Below are positions 1 to 8,827 of a stretch of DNA of 64,000 nucleotides, one piece after another. This DNA comes from Paludibacter sp. (lineage in GTDB: Bacteria > Bacteroidota > Bacteroidia > Bacteroidales > Paludibacteraceae). The stretch spans positions 1 to 64,000 of the forward strand of contig JAQTTH010000022.1 of the NCBI GenBank assembly GCA_028710895.1, in the 5' to 3' direction. Position numbers and translations under genes: made by a program. Within the stretch, counting starts at the first letter, position 1. Each line of letters opens with the position of its first letter. Below the pieces are notes generated by a model, which saw only the letters and a list, made by a program, of their open reading frames with translations, was not told the DNA's origin and did no database searches.

Positions 1-264
1 TGACGGTTATAAAACAAGAATACTATCAAAAATCACCGCTGTAACGGTTATTCAAATGATAAACAAATTATTAAACAGAAATATCAACAATCTAAAATCA
101 TTTGTGGTCTAAATGCACTACGGGTTGATATATTTTATATGATTATCAGCGTAATGACCTGCAATATAAACTGAAAAATTCAGGAATGCAACTCTGTTAT
201 CTTTGTTTGGATTAAATTGATAGATAATACCGCTAACGCGTTGAAGAAAATTAAATAATATTTG
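1..264. other. Left-edge stretch without a recognisable gene
   Basis: No reading frame with coding character is seen here. It contains two copies of an ACGGTTAT word (about 3-10 and 45-52) and then the promoter of the next gene. It could be the 3' flank of a gene lying outside the window. Confidence 0.4.
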
Positions 265-272
265 TACTTTTG
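265..272 (+). promoter_or_regulatory. Bacteroidota -7 box for the secreted endonuclease-like gene
   Basis: TACTTTTG matches TAnnTTTG exactly. Transcription would start near 279, leaving a leader of about 37 nt before the ATG at 316. This argues against the longer reading frame that begins at the TTG at 262. Confidence 0.55.
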
Positions 273-315
273 CATCTCCCCAAAAAAAGTAAGGTTATTA
301 AATTATTTCTTTTGT

Positions 316-2010
316 ATGAAACAAGCTTTCCAATCTAGTTCTGTAATAGTAAAGAGGTTGAATTCAGCCCTTATTATCCTGCTCATATCAGTATGTTTTT
401 TTCATATTGAATCGGTTGTTTCGCAAACCCGCTACAAGGCAACACAGGAAACTGCTGAGTTTAAAATTACAACTATTAATACCGAATGGTTGAGTTGTTC
501 AACCTATAGTCCGACCGATGACGAACTGCAGATAAATAATCTGGTTAAGCTTATAAAAACACTGAATTCTGATTTAATCGCCTTGCAGGAAGTGGGTACA
601 AGTAGTACCTATACCACTATCGACACGTTAGTGCGAAGACTTGGCAGCGAATGGGGAGGAAATATAATTCCGTATTATAATAGTAATTGCGGACAAAATC
701 AGGGAATTATTTATAAAAAATCGAAAGTACAACCTGTTAGCGCTTCGTTGATAACAAACGGTGGAGCTTCATATGATTGGTCGAGTGGCCGTTATCCTGC
801 TTTGTATGAAGTAAATCTGGTGGTTGGGAGTAATCTGGTTCCTGTATCTTTTATAAACATACATTCAAAAGCAATGAGTGATGCCGACAGTTATACGCGC
901 CGCAGGAATGCTTCAATTGGATTAAAAGCACTGCTCGATGGAAGTACCTATAACACAAAAAAAATAATATTGCTCGGTGATTTTAATGACTACCTAATTG
1001 GAACACAATGTAGCACGTGCAGTCCGCTCGAATCGCCGTATAAAAATTTCATGGATGATACCGATAATTATAAATGCCTTACATCGGGATTGTATGATAC
1101 ATCGTATAGCAGTCCTGTAATTGACAATATCATTATTTCCAACGAACTAGTTGATAATTACAAACAAAATTCCACTATCAGAGAAACTACAGCAACACAG
1201 ACTATAACAAACTATATAAGTACTACTACCGACCATACTCCCGTAAGTGCAAGCTTTAGTATAACTGTAGGTGCAGCACCCGAATGTCAGAGTTTATCAT
1301 ATTCTGAGCCCTTTTCAACCAGTTTGAGCAATTTCACACCCAATAGTGTCACGGGTCTTCAAGTCTGGTACTGGCGACAAGGGTATGGTGCATGTGTATC
1401 GGGCTATGCAAATGCTGTCAATAATCCTAACGAAGATTGGCTCATATCACCTGCATTCAATTTGTTGGGTAAAAACTCAGCAACACTAAGTTTTAATCAT
1501 GCATTGAATTATGCTACCGTTGAAAGCGACAGAATCAATAACCACTCACTTTGGATTTCTAATAATTACACTGATGGAGCTCCTGCGAACGCAACATGGA
1601 CACAGCTTACTATCCCGACTATGCCAACAGGATCAAGCTGGACTTTTGTAAACTCAGGTAACATAAACATTCCGACACAAATGCTGCAGAGTAATGTTCG
1701 GTTTGCATTTAAATACATATCGAGTGCCACAGTTGCCGGAACCTGGGAAATTAAAGATTTATTATTGAATGCAGACTGTGTAACTTCAGGTGTTCCAACT
1801 GTTATAGCAATACTTAATAGTACAGTGTATGCATCGGGCAAGCAAATTAAAATTACAAATAAGCAACCGGAATCTGCCCGGATTTACGATATAACCGGAA
1901 GAATCTTATTCTCCAGTCCGGCAATTCTACAAATAGAAGTCCCTGTCGATAAAGCGGGTGTTTATGTTGTACATGTAGGAAACGAAGTACACAAAGTGAT
2001 TGTAAAGTAA
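316..2010 (+). CDS. Secreted endonuclease/exonuclease/phosphatase-family protein with T9SS sorting domain
   Basis: This 564-residue exported protein has an N-terminal signal segment (hydrophobic stretch about residues 18-37, then an SQT-type cleavage region). The EEP catalytic domain follows, with the ALQEVG glutamate (E92), the GDFND motif at 221-225 and the terminal D306-H307 pair; these are the metal and phosphate-site residues of the DNase I-like fold. After about residue 330 comes a choice-of-anchor J/cleaved-adhesin type beta domain (PNEDWLISPAF motif). The last 70 or so residues (YDITGRI, AGVYVVHVG, terminal KVIVK) are a type A T9SS C-terminal signal. Substrate is unknown: nucleic acid, sphingolipid or inositol phosphate are all possible for this fold. 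The start at 316 is chosen because the frame upstream overlaps the promoter. Confidence 0.85.
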   Translation: MKQAFQSSSVIVKRLNSALIILLISVCFFHIESVVSQTRYKATQETAEFKITTINTEWLSCSTYSPTDDELQINNLVKLIKTLNSDLIALQEVGTSSTYTTIDTLVRRLGSEWGGNIIPYYNSNCGQNQGIIYKKSKVQPVSASLITNGGASYDWSSGRYPALYEVNLVVGSNLVPVSFINIHSKAMSDADSYTRRRNASIGLKALLDGSTYNTKKIILLGDFNDYLIGTQCSTCSPLESPYKNFMDDTDNYKCLTSGLYDTSYSSPVIDNIIISNELVDNYKQNSTIRETTATQTITNYISTTTDHTPVSASFSITVGAAPECQSLSYSEPFSTSLSNFTPNSVTGLQVWYWRQGYGACVSGYANAVNNPNEDWLISPAFNLLGKNSATLSFNHALNYATVESDRINNHSLWISNNYTDGAPANATWTQLTIPTMPTGSSWTFVNSGNINIPTQMLQSNVRFAFKYISSATVAGTWEIKDLLLNADCVTSGVPTVIAILNSTVYASGKQIKITNKQPESARIYDITGRILFSSPAILQIEVPVDKAGVYVVHVGNEVHKVIVK

Positions 2011-2092
2011 TTTCATTCTTCGACTATTTTAGCTACAAAAATCTATCGGAGAGCTTGAGAATGTACCTGTCACTTATTTAGAGCAGAAATAG

Positions 2093-2100
2093 TATATTTG
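2093..2100 (+). promoter_or_regulatory. -7 box immediately before the fused ABC gene
   Basis: TATATTTG matches TAnnTTTG. The gene's only plausible start codon (GTG, 2105) lies 5 nt downstream of the box, at or near the expected transcription start. The message may therefore be leaderless, or a more upstream promoter is used. Confidence 0.5.
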
Positions 2101-2104
2101 CAGG

Positions 2105-3493
2105 GTGAAACAACATAAACTTATACCAACATTACTGGCTATTGCAACTATTGCTATTGGCTGGCAACTTATAGCTCTGGCAATAGGTTTTCCTGCACTA
2201 TTTCCGTCACTTACCGATTTATTCAACGAAGTATTCAAGCTTATTATTTCGGCAAACTTCTTTGTCGCACTCGCTGCAACAGTTCTGCGGGGTATAATCG
2301 GATTTGTATTTGCTTTTTTTCTGGCTTTTCTGTTAGCTTCAGTAGCTACCTTTTCCGGTTTCTGGAGATCATTCTTTCAACCAATTATCGTTACTGCACG
2401 TTCTATTCCTGTTATATCCATGGTGCTGCTGGCTTTGTTATGGTTCTCTCCTACCCAACTGCCCGTTTTTATTGCACTCATAACCATGTTCCCTATCCTG
2501 TATCAAAACACATTAACCGGATTGACTCAAACCGATATTCGGCTGATTGAAATGGCACAGGTATTTGGAAAATCAGGAACGAATCAGTTTTTCAACATTT
2601 ACTTACCTTCAGGAAAAAAGAACATATTCGATGGAATAAAAACAGCCATGGGATTTGGCTGGAGGGCTATCATCATTGGCGAGGTACTCTCTCAACCACT
2701 TCACGGTATAGGAACTTCGATGAAACTGGCTCAGGTGTATATTAATGTTCCGGAACTAATTGCCTGGACCGTTGTGGCTATTGCGGTAAGTTACCTGTTT
2801 GAATTTATTATCGGGCAAATACAAAGCAGCAACCTGAAAATTCAACTAAAGGATGTTCAAGTAAATGAATTCAAAACCGAAAAACAATCAGGTAGAATTA
2901 AAGCAGTACAGGTAGAGAACCTAAAAAAACAATACAATGAGCAGGTTATATTTGAAAACCTGAATATATCATTCAGTTCTGAAACTGTTTTTTGTTTGAA
3001 AGGTCCATCCGGCATAGGTAAAACAACTTTACTACGCTTATTGGCAGGGCTGGACAAAGCAGATGAAGGAAAAATCTCAATTCCTGAGAATAGCACGTTT
3101 GGATATGTTTTTCAGGATATTCGCCTGCTTCCGTGGCTAACAGCAGCTGAAAATATAATGTACGTATTTGCCAAAAAGAAATATCTCAAACATGAGATAC
3201 ATGATTTGACAAGCTATTTGCTGAAACAACTGGAATTGACTGACCATGCTGACAAATATCCACACGAAATGAGTGGTGGCCAGCAACAGCGTGTAGGACT
3301 GGCCCGGGCGTTAGCTGTAAAATCGGATATATTGTTGATGGATGAGCCACTAACCGGATTGGATAGTGATTTGAAAAGCAGCGTTACTAACTTTATTTCT
3401 GAGTGGATATCAGATTATAAACCACTGGTAGTATGGGCAACGCACGAAAATGTGGATATACCTGCTGTTGAAATAAAAGAAATAGTGCTGTAA
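2105..3493 (+). CDS. Fused ABC transporter: SsuC/TauC-type permease joined to ATPase
   Basis: A single 462-residue chain carries both halves of a nitrate/sulfonate/taurine-type importer. Residues 1 to about 235 are a BPD_transp_1 permease with roughly six membrane spans and an EAA-like loop (EMAQVFGKSGTNQFF). Residues about 265-462 are an ABC ATPase with Walker A GPSGIGKT (300-307), signature SGGQQ (390-394), Walker B ending D413-E414 and a switch histidine in WATHEN. In most genomes these are separate SsuC and SsuB polypeptides. No substrate-binding protein gene is adjacent, so the ligand cannot be read from context; aliphatic sulfonates, pyrimidine precursors or similar small molecules are candidates. 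The start is GTG; no in-frame ATG occurs until far inside the membrane domain. Its stop is 1 nt from the stop of the convergent YggS gene. Confidence 0.88.
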   Translation: MKQHKLIPTLLAIATIAIGWQLIALAIGFPALFPSLTDLFNEVFKLIISANFFVALAATVLRGIIGFVFAFFLAFLLASVATFSGFWRSFFQPIIVTARSIPVISMVLLALLWFSPTQLPVFIALITMFPILYQNTLTGLTQTDIRLIEMAQVFGKSGTNQFFNIYLPSGKKNIFDGIKTAMGFGWRAIIIGEVLSQPLHGIGTSMKLAQVYINVPELIAWTVVAIAVSYLFEFIIGQIQSSNLKIQLKDVQVNEFKTEKQSGRIKAVQVENLKKQYNEQVIFENLNISFSSETVFCLKGPSGIGKTTLLRLLAGLDKADEGKISIPENSTFGYVFQDIRLLPWLTAAENIMYVFAKKKYLKHEIHDLTSYLLKQLELTDHADKYPHEMSGGQQQRVGLARALAVKSDILLMDEPLTGLDSDLKSSVTNFISEWISDYKPLVVWATHENVDIPAVEIKEIVL

Positions 3494-3494
3494 C

Positions 3495-4163
3495 TCAATA
3501 AACGCGGTTACCAAATATAAGGCTACCTACACGTACCAATGTGCTTCCTTCCTCAATTGCAATCTGATGGTCGTCAGACATGCCCATTGATAGTTCACAG
3601 AACGAAGACTCCGAAGCAAAATAACCTGTCTTAAGCTCATCGAAAAGTGTTTTTAATCCCCTGAACTCGGTCCGAATCTGTTCCTTATTGCTTGTAAACG
3701 TAGCCATTCCCATGAGTCCGCAAATACGCACATTTTTCAATTCCCGCAAAGTTCCCGATTTCAAAACCTCATTCAATTCCTCTTTCGAGAAACCGAACTT
3801 TGTTTCTTCCTCGGCTATATGCATTTGAAGCAAACAATTGACTATTTTTTCGGATTTAATCGCCTGTTTGTTTATTTCTTCGAGCAGTTTATACGAATCA
3901 ACTCCGTGTATCAGCGAAACAAAAGGAACAATATACTTAATTTTATTACTTTGAAGATGCCCAATGAAATGCCAAGAAATATCTTGTGGGAGGGTTTCAT
4001 ATTTGCCACATAATTCCTGAACTTTACTTTCACCAAAAATTCTTTCACCTGATTCATAAGCTTCAATAATTGATTCGTTTGGATGAAACTTCGAAACACA
4101 AACCAATTGCACATGCGATGGAATGTGTTCTCGGATAGATTGTATATTTTGTTGAATAGACAT
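3495..4163 (-). CDS. YggS/PLPBP-family pyridoxal-phosphate homeostasis protein
   Basis: At 222 residues this is the usual length for the single-domain alanine-racemase-fold family. Lys25 in VCVSKFHP is the expected PLP-binding lysine. GESKVQEL, WHFIGHLQSNK, GLMGMATF and ELSMGMSDD are the family's conserved blocks, and the last one supplies the phosphate-binding serines. The protein buffers PLP and influences amino-acid and keto-acid pools; no catalytic turnover is established for the family. Transcription probably begins upstream of the DUF4494 gene at 4700, with a palindromic repeat in the intervening 105 nt. Confidence 0.93.
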   Translation of the reverse strand: MSIQQNIQSIREHIPSHVQLVCVSKFHPNESIIEAYESGERIFGESKVQELCGKYETLPQDISWHFIGHLQSNKIKYIVPFVSLIHGVDSYKLLEEINKQAIKSEKIVNCLLQMHIAEEETKFGFSKEELNEVLKSGTLRELKNVRICGLMGMATFTSNKEQIRTEFRGLKTLFDELKTGYFASESSFCELSMGMSDDHQIAIEEGSTLVRVGSLIFGNRVY

Positions 4164-4171
4164 GTTTATGT

Positions 4172-4254
4172 GTTATTTGTTCGCTTCGCTCACGTTAATA
4201 ACGCAAAAGGCATTTATCACGAACGAGTGAGTTAATATCAGCGAAGCGAATAAC
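4172..4254. repeat. Palindromic intergenic element
   Basis: Left arm GTTATTTGTTCGCTTCGCT (4172-4190) matches, in reverse complement, AGCGAAGCGAATAAC (4240-4254). Further pairing (CTCAC 4189-4193 with GTGAG 4227-4231) gives a long imperfect hairpin. It lies between DUF4494 and YggS and has no T-run typical of a terminator, so it resembles a REP-type mobile palindrome. Confidence 0.6.
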
Positions 4255-4268
4255 ATTCCCTACGGGAA

Positions 4269-4700
4269 TTATTCAGCTTCATATTTAAACACATCCATAA
4301 TAGTCGTTTCGGTAATGGCAGCAATTTCATAATCGGCCATAGAACCTTTCATACCTTCAGTGATTCCGTTTAAAGCCTCTTTTATATCATTTGCCTGTAC
4401 AAGCATAGTTACAGCAGTCTTTTTTTCAACACCTTTTTCCTCATCCAACGAAATGAACATAACTTTTGAACGATACCATTTATCACCGGTTTCATTGAAA
4501 AACATCTCGTTTATTTTAGCTCTGCGAATATTAGCGACTGTAAATTCACCACTTATAAAAGGTCGCATTTCTTCAATAATTCTCGCCTCTGCCTCTGTAA
4601 ATGATAAAGCGTCAATCAGATAGGCTTCGTTTACCTTTACTATTTTGCCTTCTTCGGCTGTTTTTTCGTATTTTATTTTACACTCAAACCAGTTATGCAT
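4269..4700 (-). CDS. DUF4494 protein
   Basis: This soluble 143-residue protein has the DUF4494 pattern (NWFECKIKY at the N-terminus, YLIDALSFTEAEARI, then KWYRSKVMFISLDEEKG). The family is largely restricted to Bacteroidota, its function is unknown, and it commonly sits beside yggS, as here. There is no signal peptide or membrane segment. It has the size and alternating strand pattern of a compact alpha/beta fold. The ATG at 4700 is the only good start. Confidence 0.82.
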   Translation of the reverse strand: MHNWFECKIKYEKTAEEGKIVKVNEAYLIDALSFTEAEARIIEEMRPFISGEFTVANIRRAKINEMFFNETGDKWYRSKVMFISLDEEKGVEKKTAVTMLVQANDIKEALNGITEGMKGSMADYEIAAITETTIMDVFKYEAE

Positions 4701-4808
4701 AATGTTTTATTGTATTTAAAATGAATGAATTATATAAATATTTTGGATTGTTTTTTGCTATACAAAGATAAGAAAATCTTTGAAAAGGCAATGAACGTAT
4801 AAAAAGAA

Positions 4809-4840
4809 ATGCCCGACAAGAATCTTATCGGGCATTTTGA
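4809..4840 (-). terminator. Terminator of the pyrophosphatase gene
   Basis: GCCCGA (4811-4816) pairs with TCGGGC (4828-4833). On the minus strand the hairpin is followed by TTTCTTTTT. It lies 30 nt beyond the hppA stop. Confidence 0.8.
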
Positions 4841-4862
4841 ATTAAAAGTTATCAATTTATAG

Positions 4863-7319
4863 TTACTCGTTCAATGGAATTCTCATTTTGTAGAACGAAC
4901 GCCATGCAAAATACATAGAGATAATTAAAAGTATACCACCAATTATAAAGTGAGCTGCAGTGTAATGTTTTACTCCGGCTGCATCAACGCTTGACATGTT
5001 TACAGCAATTTCCACTGCCAATAATCCAAACAAAGTCGAGAATTTGATAATTGGATTCAAAGCAACTGAGGTTGTATCTTTAAATGGATCACCAACAGTA
5101 TCACCAATTACAGAAGCATCATGTAACGGAGTGTTCTTTTCTTTCAGGTCAACCTCTACCAATTTTTTTGCATTATCCCATGCACCACCTGCATTGGCCA
5201 TATAAAGTGCCTGAAACAGACCAAAAACTGCAATTGAAATCAAATAAGCCACAAAGAAATTAGGATCGAACAACGCAAAAGCCAATGTTGCAGTCATAAG
5301 TGTGATAAAGATATTCCACATACCATTTTGAGCATACTGTGTACAGATTCTAACTACTTCAATTGAGTCTTTTTCGTCAGCCTGAGTTTTGTCAAGTCGC
5401 ATATGTTTCTTAATATATTCTACCGCACGGTATGCTCCGGTTGTAACGGCTTGAATTGAAGCACCGGAGAACCAGAATACCATAGCCCCACCGGTAATAA
5501 GACCTAATAAAATAGGGGCTTGTGTCAACTCAAGACTTAGCATACCAACACCTTTTAACAAAAGAATAATCGAGAAAATCATGGTAGTTGCTCCGGCAAC
5601 TGCTGTACCAATCAATACCGGTTTTGCTGTAGCTTTAAATGTATTACCGGCAGAGTCATTTGCCTCTAAATAATGTTTCCCGCCTTCAAAGTCAGGGCTA
5701 AAACCAAAATCTTTTTCAATTTCTTCGCTGATTCCCGGAATTTGCTCTATTTGTGCCAATTCAAATACCGATTGTGCATTGTCGGTTACAGGTCCATAAC
5801 TATCTACAGCAATTGTAACTGGTCCCATGCATAAGAAACCAAATGCAACCAAACCAAAAGCAAAAATACTTTGGTAACCCATGGCAGCTTCACTCAATCC
5901 AAGGTTTTGGCTAATAAAATAACCACCCGCCATTAAAGCAACCATTAAAAGTCCCATCCAGTAAGCAGCATAATTACCTGCAACTATACCCGAAAGGACA
6001 GTCAATGAAGGACCACCTTCACGCGAAGCAGTAACGATTTCATGCACGTGATCAGATTTGGAACTTGTAAACTTCTTTGTAAACTCGGGAATAAGAACAG
6101 CAGCCAACGTACCTAAACTTATGATAGCAGCTAATTTCCACCACAATCCGGTAATGAGAACACCACCCACAGTAATATCACCAATAAGAACATAACTCAT
6201 TCCAAAGCTGATGGTAATACAAGAAACGGCAGCAATCCAAATAAGACGGGTTAATGGTTTTTCAAAATCAAAATCCAACGATTTACCGTATTGTTTTTCA
6301 GAAATAGCATTGTTTACAAAATAAGAGATTCCTGAGAAGATATCCATAAGGAAACGCATACCAAATATCCAAACAATTAATTTGGCCTGTAAATCAACTT
6401 CTTTTACAGCCAATGATATAAAGGAAATGAGTGCTACTCCTGTAACACCATATGTTTCAAAAGCATCAGCAGTTGGTCCAACACTATCACCGGCATTATC
6501 ACCGGTACAATCGGCAATAACTCCCGGATTGCGGGGATCATCTTCTTTTACTTTAAAGACAATTTTCATTAAGTCGGAACCAATATCCGCAATCTTGGTA
6601 AAGATACCTCCTGCAATGCGGAGAACTGATGCGCCCAATGATTCGCCAATAGCAAAACCGAGGAAACAATATCCAACAATGTTACGGGGTACGAAAAGTA
6701 AAATAACAATCATCATCACCAACTCAAGGGAAATCAGGAACAATCCAACCGAGATACCTGAGCGTAATGGGATGTTTACAACGTCCCATGGGCGTTTTCT
6801 CAACGAGGCAAAAGCAGTACGTGCGTTAGCATAGGTATTTACACGAATACCATACCATGCAACCGCATATGAACCTCCCATGCCAACAATGGAGAATAAA
6901 AGCACTAAAATGACAACTACCGGTGTAGATAATGCATCCGGACCCGTTGCTTCGGCATTTGCCATGGATAGGTAATAAACCATTGCCACAGCAATGATTC
7001 CAAAAAGAATAGCTAAAAATTTACCTTGTTGCAATAAATAAGTACGACAGGTTTTGTAAATTGTGTTGGCTACATCCAACATTGATTTGTGAGCCGGTAA
7101 GGCTTTCACTTGCTTAAACAAATACAAACTGATACCTAAAGTACCTATTATCACCATTGAACCGAAAAGTAATAAATGCCAACCATCTAATCCACCGAAA
7201 TGTTGAAATGTGGCATCATGTAAATCCGGAATTTTGAGATTTGCCTCTGAGGCAAGCGCTTTGGCTGATGCAGTTAATCCTCCCAATAGTAGGATTGCAG
7301 CCCTTTTGAACTGTTTCAT
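4863..7319 (-). CDS. hppA: Membrane-bound ion-pumping pyrophosphatase
   Basis: The 818-residue, roughly 16-span protein couples pyrophosphate hydrolysis to proton or sodium export. It carries the catalytic acid-rich loop (GDNAGDSVGPTADAFE, following DDPRNPGVIADC), the second loop (DSYGPVTDNAQS) and the third (DASVIGDTVGDPFKDT). The ion-specificity motif reads GNTFKA with Lys562. A lysine at this position is typical of potassium-independent proton-pumping enzymes, while potassium-dependent sodium pumps have alanine. Proton pumping is therefore favoured but not proven. N-terminal and loop extensions make it longer than the 670-730 residues common in the family. An N-terminal hydrophobic segment ending in Ala may be a signal or the first span. 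It appears to be transcribed alone. Confidence 0.95.
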   Translation of the reverse strand: MKQFKRAAILLLGGLTASAKALASEANLKIPDLHDATFQHFGGLDGWHLLLFGSMVIIGTLGISLYLFKQVKALPAHKSMLDVANTIYKTCRTYLLQQGKFLAILFGIIAVAMVYYLSMANAEATGPDALSTPVVVILVLLFSIVGMGGSYAVAWYGIRVNTYANARTAFASLRKRPWDVVNIPLRSGISVGLFLISLELVMMIVILLFVPRNIVGYCFLGFAIGESLGASVLRIAGGIFTKIADIGSDLMKIVFKVKEDDPRNPGVIADCTGDNAGDSVGPTADAFETYGVTGVALISFISLAVKEVDLQAKLIVWIFGMRFLMDIFSGISYFVNNAISEKQYGKSLDFDFEKPLTRLIWIAAVSCITISFGMSYVLIGDITVGGVLITGLWWKLAAIISLGTLAAVLIPEFTKKFTSSKSDHVHEIVTASREGGPSLTVLSGIVAGNYAAYWMGLLMVALMAGGYFISQNLGLSEAAMGYQSIFAFGLVAFGFLCMGPVTIAVDSYGPVTDNAQSVFELAQIEQIPGISEEIEKDFGFSPDFEGGKHYLEANDSAGNTFKATAKPVLIGTAVAGATTMIFSIILLLKGVGMLSLELTQAPILLGLITGGAMVFWFSGASIQAVTTGAYRAVEYIKKHMRLDKTQADEKDSIEVVRICTQYAQNGMWNIFITLMTATLAFALFDPNFFVAYLISIAVFGLFQALYMANAGGAWDNAKKLVEVDLKEKNTPLHDASVIGDTVGDPFKDTTSVALNPIIKFSTLFGLLAVEIAVNMSSVDAAGVKHYTAAHFIIGGILLIISMYFAWRSFYKMRIPLNE

Positions 7320-7385
7320 AAATAAAAATTATTGATTTTAAGGTGTGAGAATTTAACAGAATTTTAAAATAAAAAAAAATTCTCT

Positions 7386-7393
7386 CAAAATTA
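7386..7393 (-). promoter_or_regulatory. Candidate -7 box for hppA
   Basis: On the minus strand the sequence reads TAATTTTG, matching TAnnTTTG. It would give a leader of about 60 nt. A second identical word lies at 7622-7629, so the choice is uncertain. Confidence 0.35.
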
Positions 7394-7690
7394 GTTCAAT
7401 ATTTTTTCAAAAGCTATATTTTTATCATAAAGTTTTCAATAAAAATGAACTTTTTCAAACTCATTAATATCAATTTAATAATACCCAGAAAAGATTCAAT
7501 ATGAAATGTGATTAAAATCACACTTTTACTTTCGTACTGAAATCTGACAAAATAAATTTCAATAAATCTGAGAATAATATACAAAAACGAAAAACACAAC
7601 AGATAATGATATATGATTGTACAAAATTAGATCAACTAATGGTCTTAATTTAAGCCTCAAACTATGATATTTTCCGAATCAAAGTGATTT
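7394..7690. other. AT-rich divergent intergenic region
   Basis: This lies between the hppA start and the ruvX promoter. A 61-codon minus-strand frame (7414-7599) is rich in I, F and L and looks like translated AT-rich spacer. No RNA or repeat was recognised. Confidence 0.5.
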
Positions 7691-7693
7691 TTG

Positions 7694-7701
7694 TACCTTT
7701 G
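7694..7701 (+). promoter_or_regulatory. -7 box for ruvX-def
   Basis: TACCTTTG is followed by GCAGC, the typical Bacteroidota layout. The predicted start near 7708 leaves a very short leader before the ATG at 7722. Confidence 0.7.
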
Positions 7702-7721
7702 CAGCTCAAAACAACTAAAAT

Positions 7722-8138
7722 ATGGGACGAATTCTTGCTATTGATTATGGTCAGAAGCGTGTGGGACTAGCTGTTACCGACATGCTGCATATCACGGCCA
7801 ATGGTTTGGATACAGTTCCTGTACACGAAGTACTTGATTATCTTGCTAAATACATTGCCAAAGAGCCTGTTGAAAAATTTGTAATTGGCTTACCAACACA
7901 AATGAATGGGCAGGAATCGGAATCTATGCAGTATATTCGTCCTTTTGCAGTTGGCTTACAACGAAAATTCCCGGAAATTGAACTTGTATATGTCGATGAG
8001 CGTTTTACCTCCGTTTTGGCGCACAAAGCTATGCTCGATGGCGGGTTAAAGAAAAAAGACAGACAAAATAAAGAGTTGGTGGACAAAATTTCAGCCACAA
8101 TAATACTCCAGACCTATCTGGAAAGTAAAAACTATTAA
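7722..8138 (+). CDS. ruvX: Putative Holliday junction resolvase / pre-16S rRNA nuclease (YqgF)
   Basis: The RNase H-fold protein is 138 residues long, which is normal for the family. AIDYGQKRVGLAV contains the first catalytic aspartate (D8); GLPTQMNG and YVDERFTS with the conserved Glu, and the late D-KISA block, complete the site. The family matures the 16S rRNA 5' end and is often annotated as a Holliday resolvase. It is followed after 41 nt by def, suggesting co-transcription. Confidence 0.93.
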   Translation: MGRILAIDYGQKRVGLAVTDMLHITANGLDTVPVHEVLDYLAKYIAKEPVEKFVIGLPTQMNGQESESMQYIRPFAVGLQRKFPEIELVYVDERFTSVLAHKAMLDGGLKKKDRQNKELVDKISATIILQTYLESKNY

Positions 8139-8179
8139 AAAATACGGAGATTTTAAGCTCTCAAACGATTAAAGATATA

Positions 8180-8731
8180 ATGATTTTACCAATTTACACC
8201 TATGGCAACGCCGTACTTCGCAAAGTAGCAGAGCCGATTTCAGCCGATTATCCACAACTTAGTACGTTGATTGATAATATGTTTCAAACGATGTATCATG
8301 CCGAAGGAGTTGGACTTGCAGCACCTCAGGTGGGATTACCAATTCGATTATTGGTTATTGACTTGGCACCATTCAAAGAAGATGATCCTGAATTAGGCGC
8401 TTTTAAAGTGGTTATGATAAACGCTAATATTTTGGACCGTAGCGAAGAAGAAGTTGTTGGAGAAGAAGGTTGTTTGAGCATACCCGGCATTCACGAAAAC
8501 GTTCCAAGAGCTCAAAAAATCAAAATCCAATATATGGATGCTGACTTCAAAGAGCATATTGAAGAGTTTGAAGGATACAAAGCCCGTGTTGTTCAACACG
8601 AATACGATCATTTGGAAGGAAATCTGTTTACAGATAAGGTAACACCAATCCGTCGCCAATTATTGAAATCCAGACTTACAAATATAGTAAAAGGCAAAGC
8701 AAGTGCCAGTTACAAAACAAAGTCTGCATAA
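8180..8731 (+). CDS. def: Peptide deformylase
   Basis: The enzyme removes the N-formyl group from nascent proteins. All three motifs are present: GVGLAAPQVG, EEGCLS with metal ligand C98, and QHEYDHLEG with metal ligands H140 and H144 and catalytic E141. The 183-residue length is typical. It is the second gene of the ruvX-def unit and is followed by a strong terminator. Confidence 0.97.
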   Translation: MILPIYTYGNAVLRKVAEPISADYPQLSTLIDNMFQTMYHAEGVGLAAPQVGLPIRLLVIDLAPFKEDDPELGAFKVVMINANILDRSEEEVVGEEGCLSIPGIHENVPRAQKIKIQYMDADFKEHIEEFEGYKARVVQHEYDHLEGNLFTDKVTPIRRQLLKSRLTNIVKGKASASYKTKSA

Positions 8732-8753
8732 ACAAAGAGACTCGTCAATATAG

Positions 8754-8794
8754 AACAGGCTGAACTTCTTATTCGAAGTTCAGTCTGTTTTGTT
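8754..8794 (+). terminator. Terminator after def
   Basis: AACAGGCTGAACTT pairs with AAGTTCAGTCTGTT around a short loop and is followed by TTTTGTTT. Confidence 0.85.
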
Positions 8795-8827
8795 TATTTA
8801 ATTATTTGATAATCAATATTATAATGA

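Noticed and set aside
7414-7599. Minus-strand 61-codon frame between hppA and ruvX
   Set aside because: Its I/F/L-rich composition is what AT-rich spacer gives. No ribosome site or family was seen.
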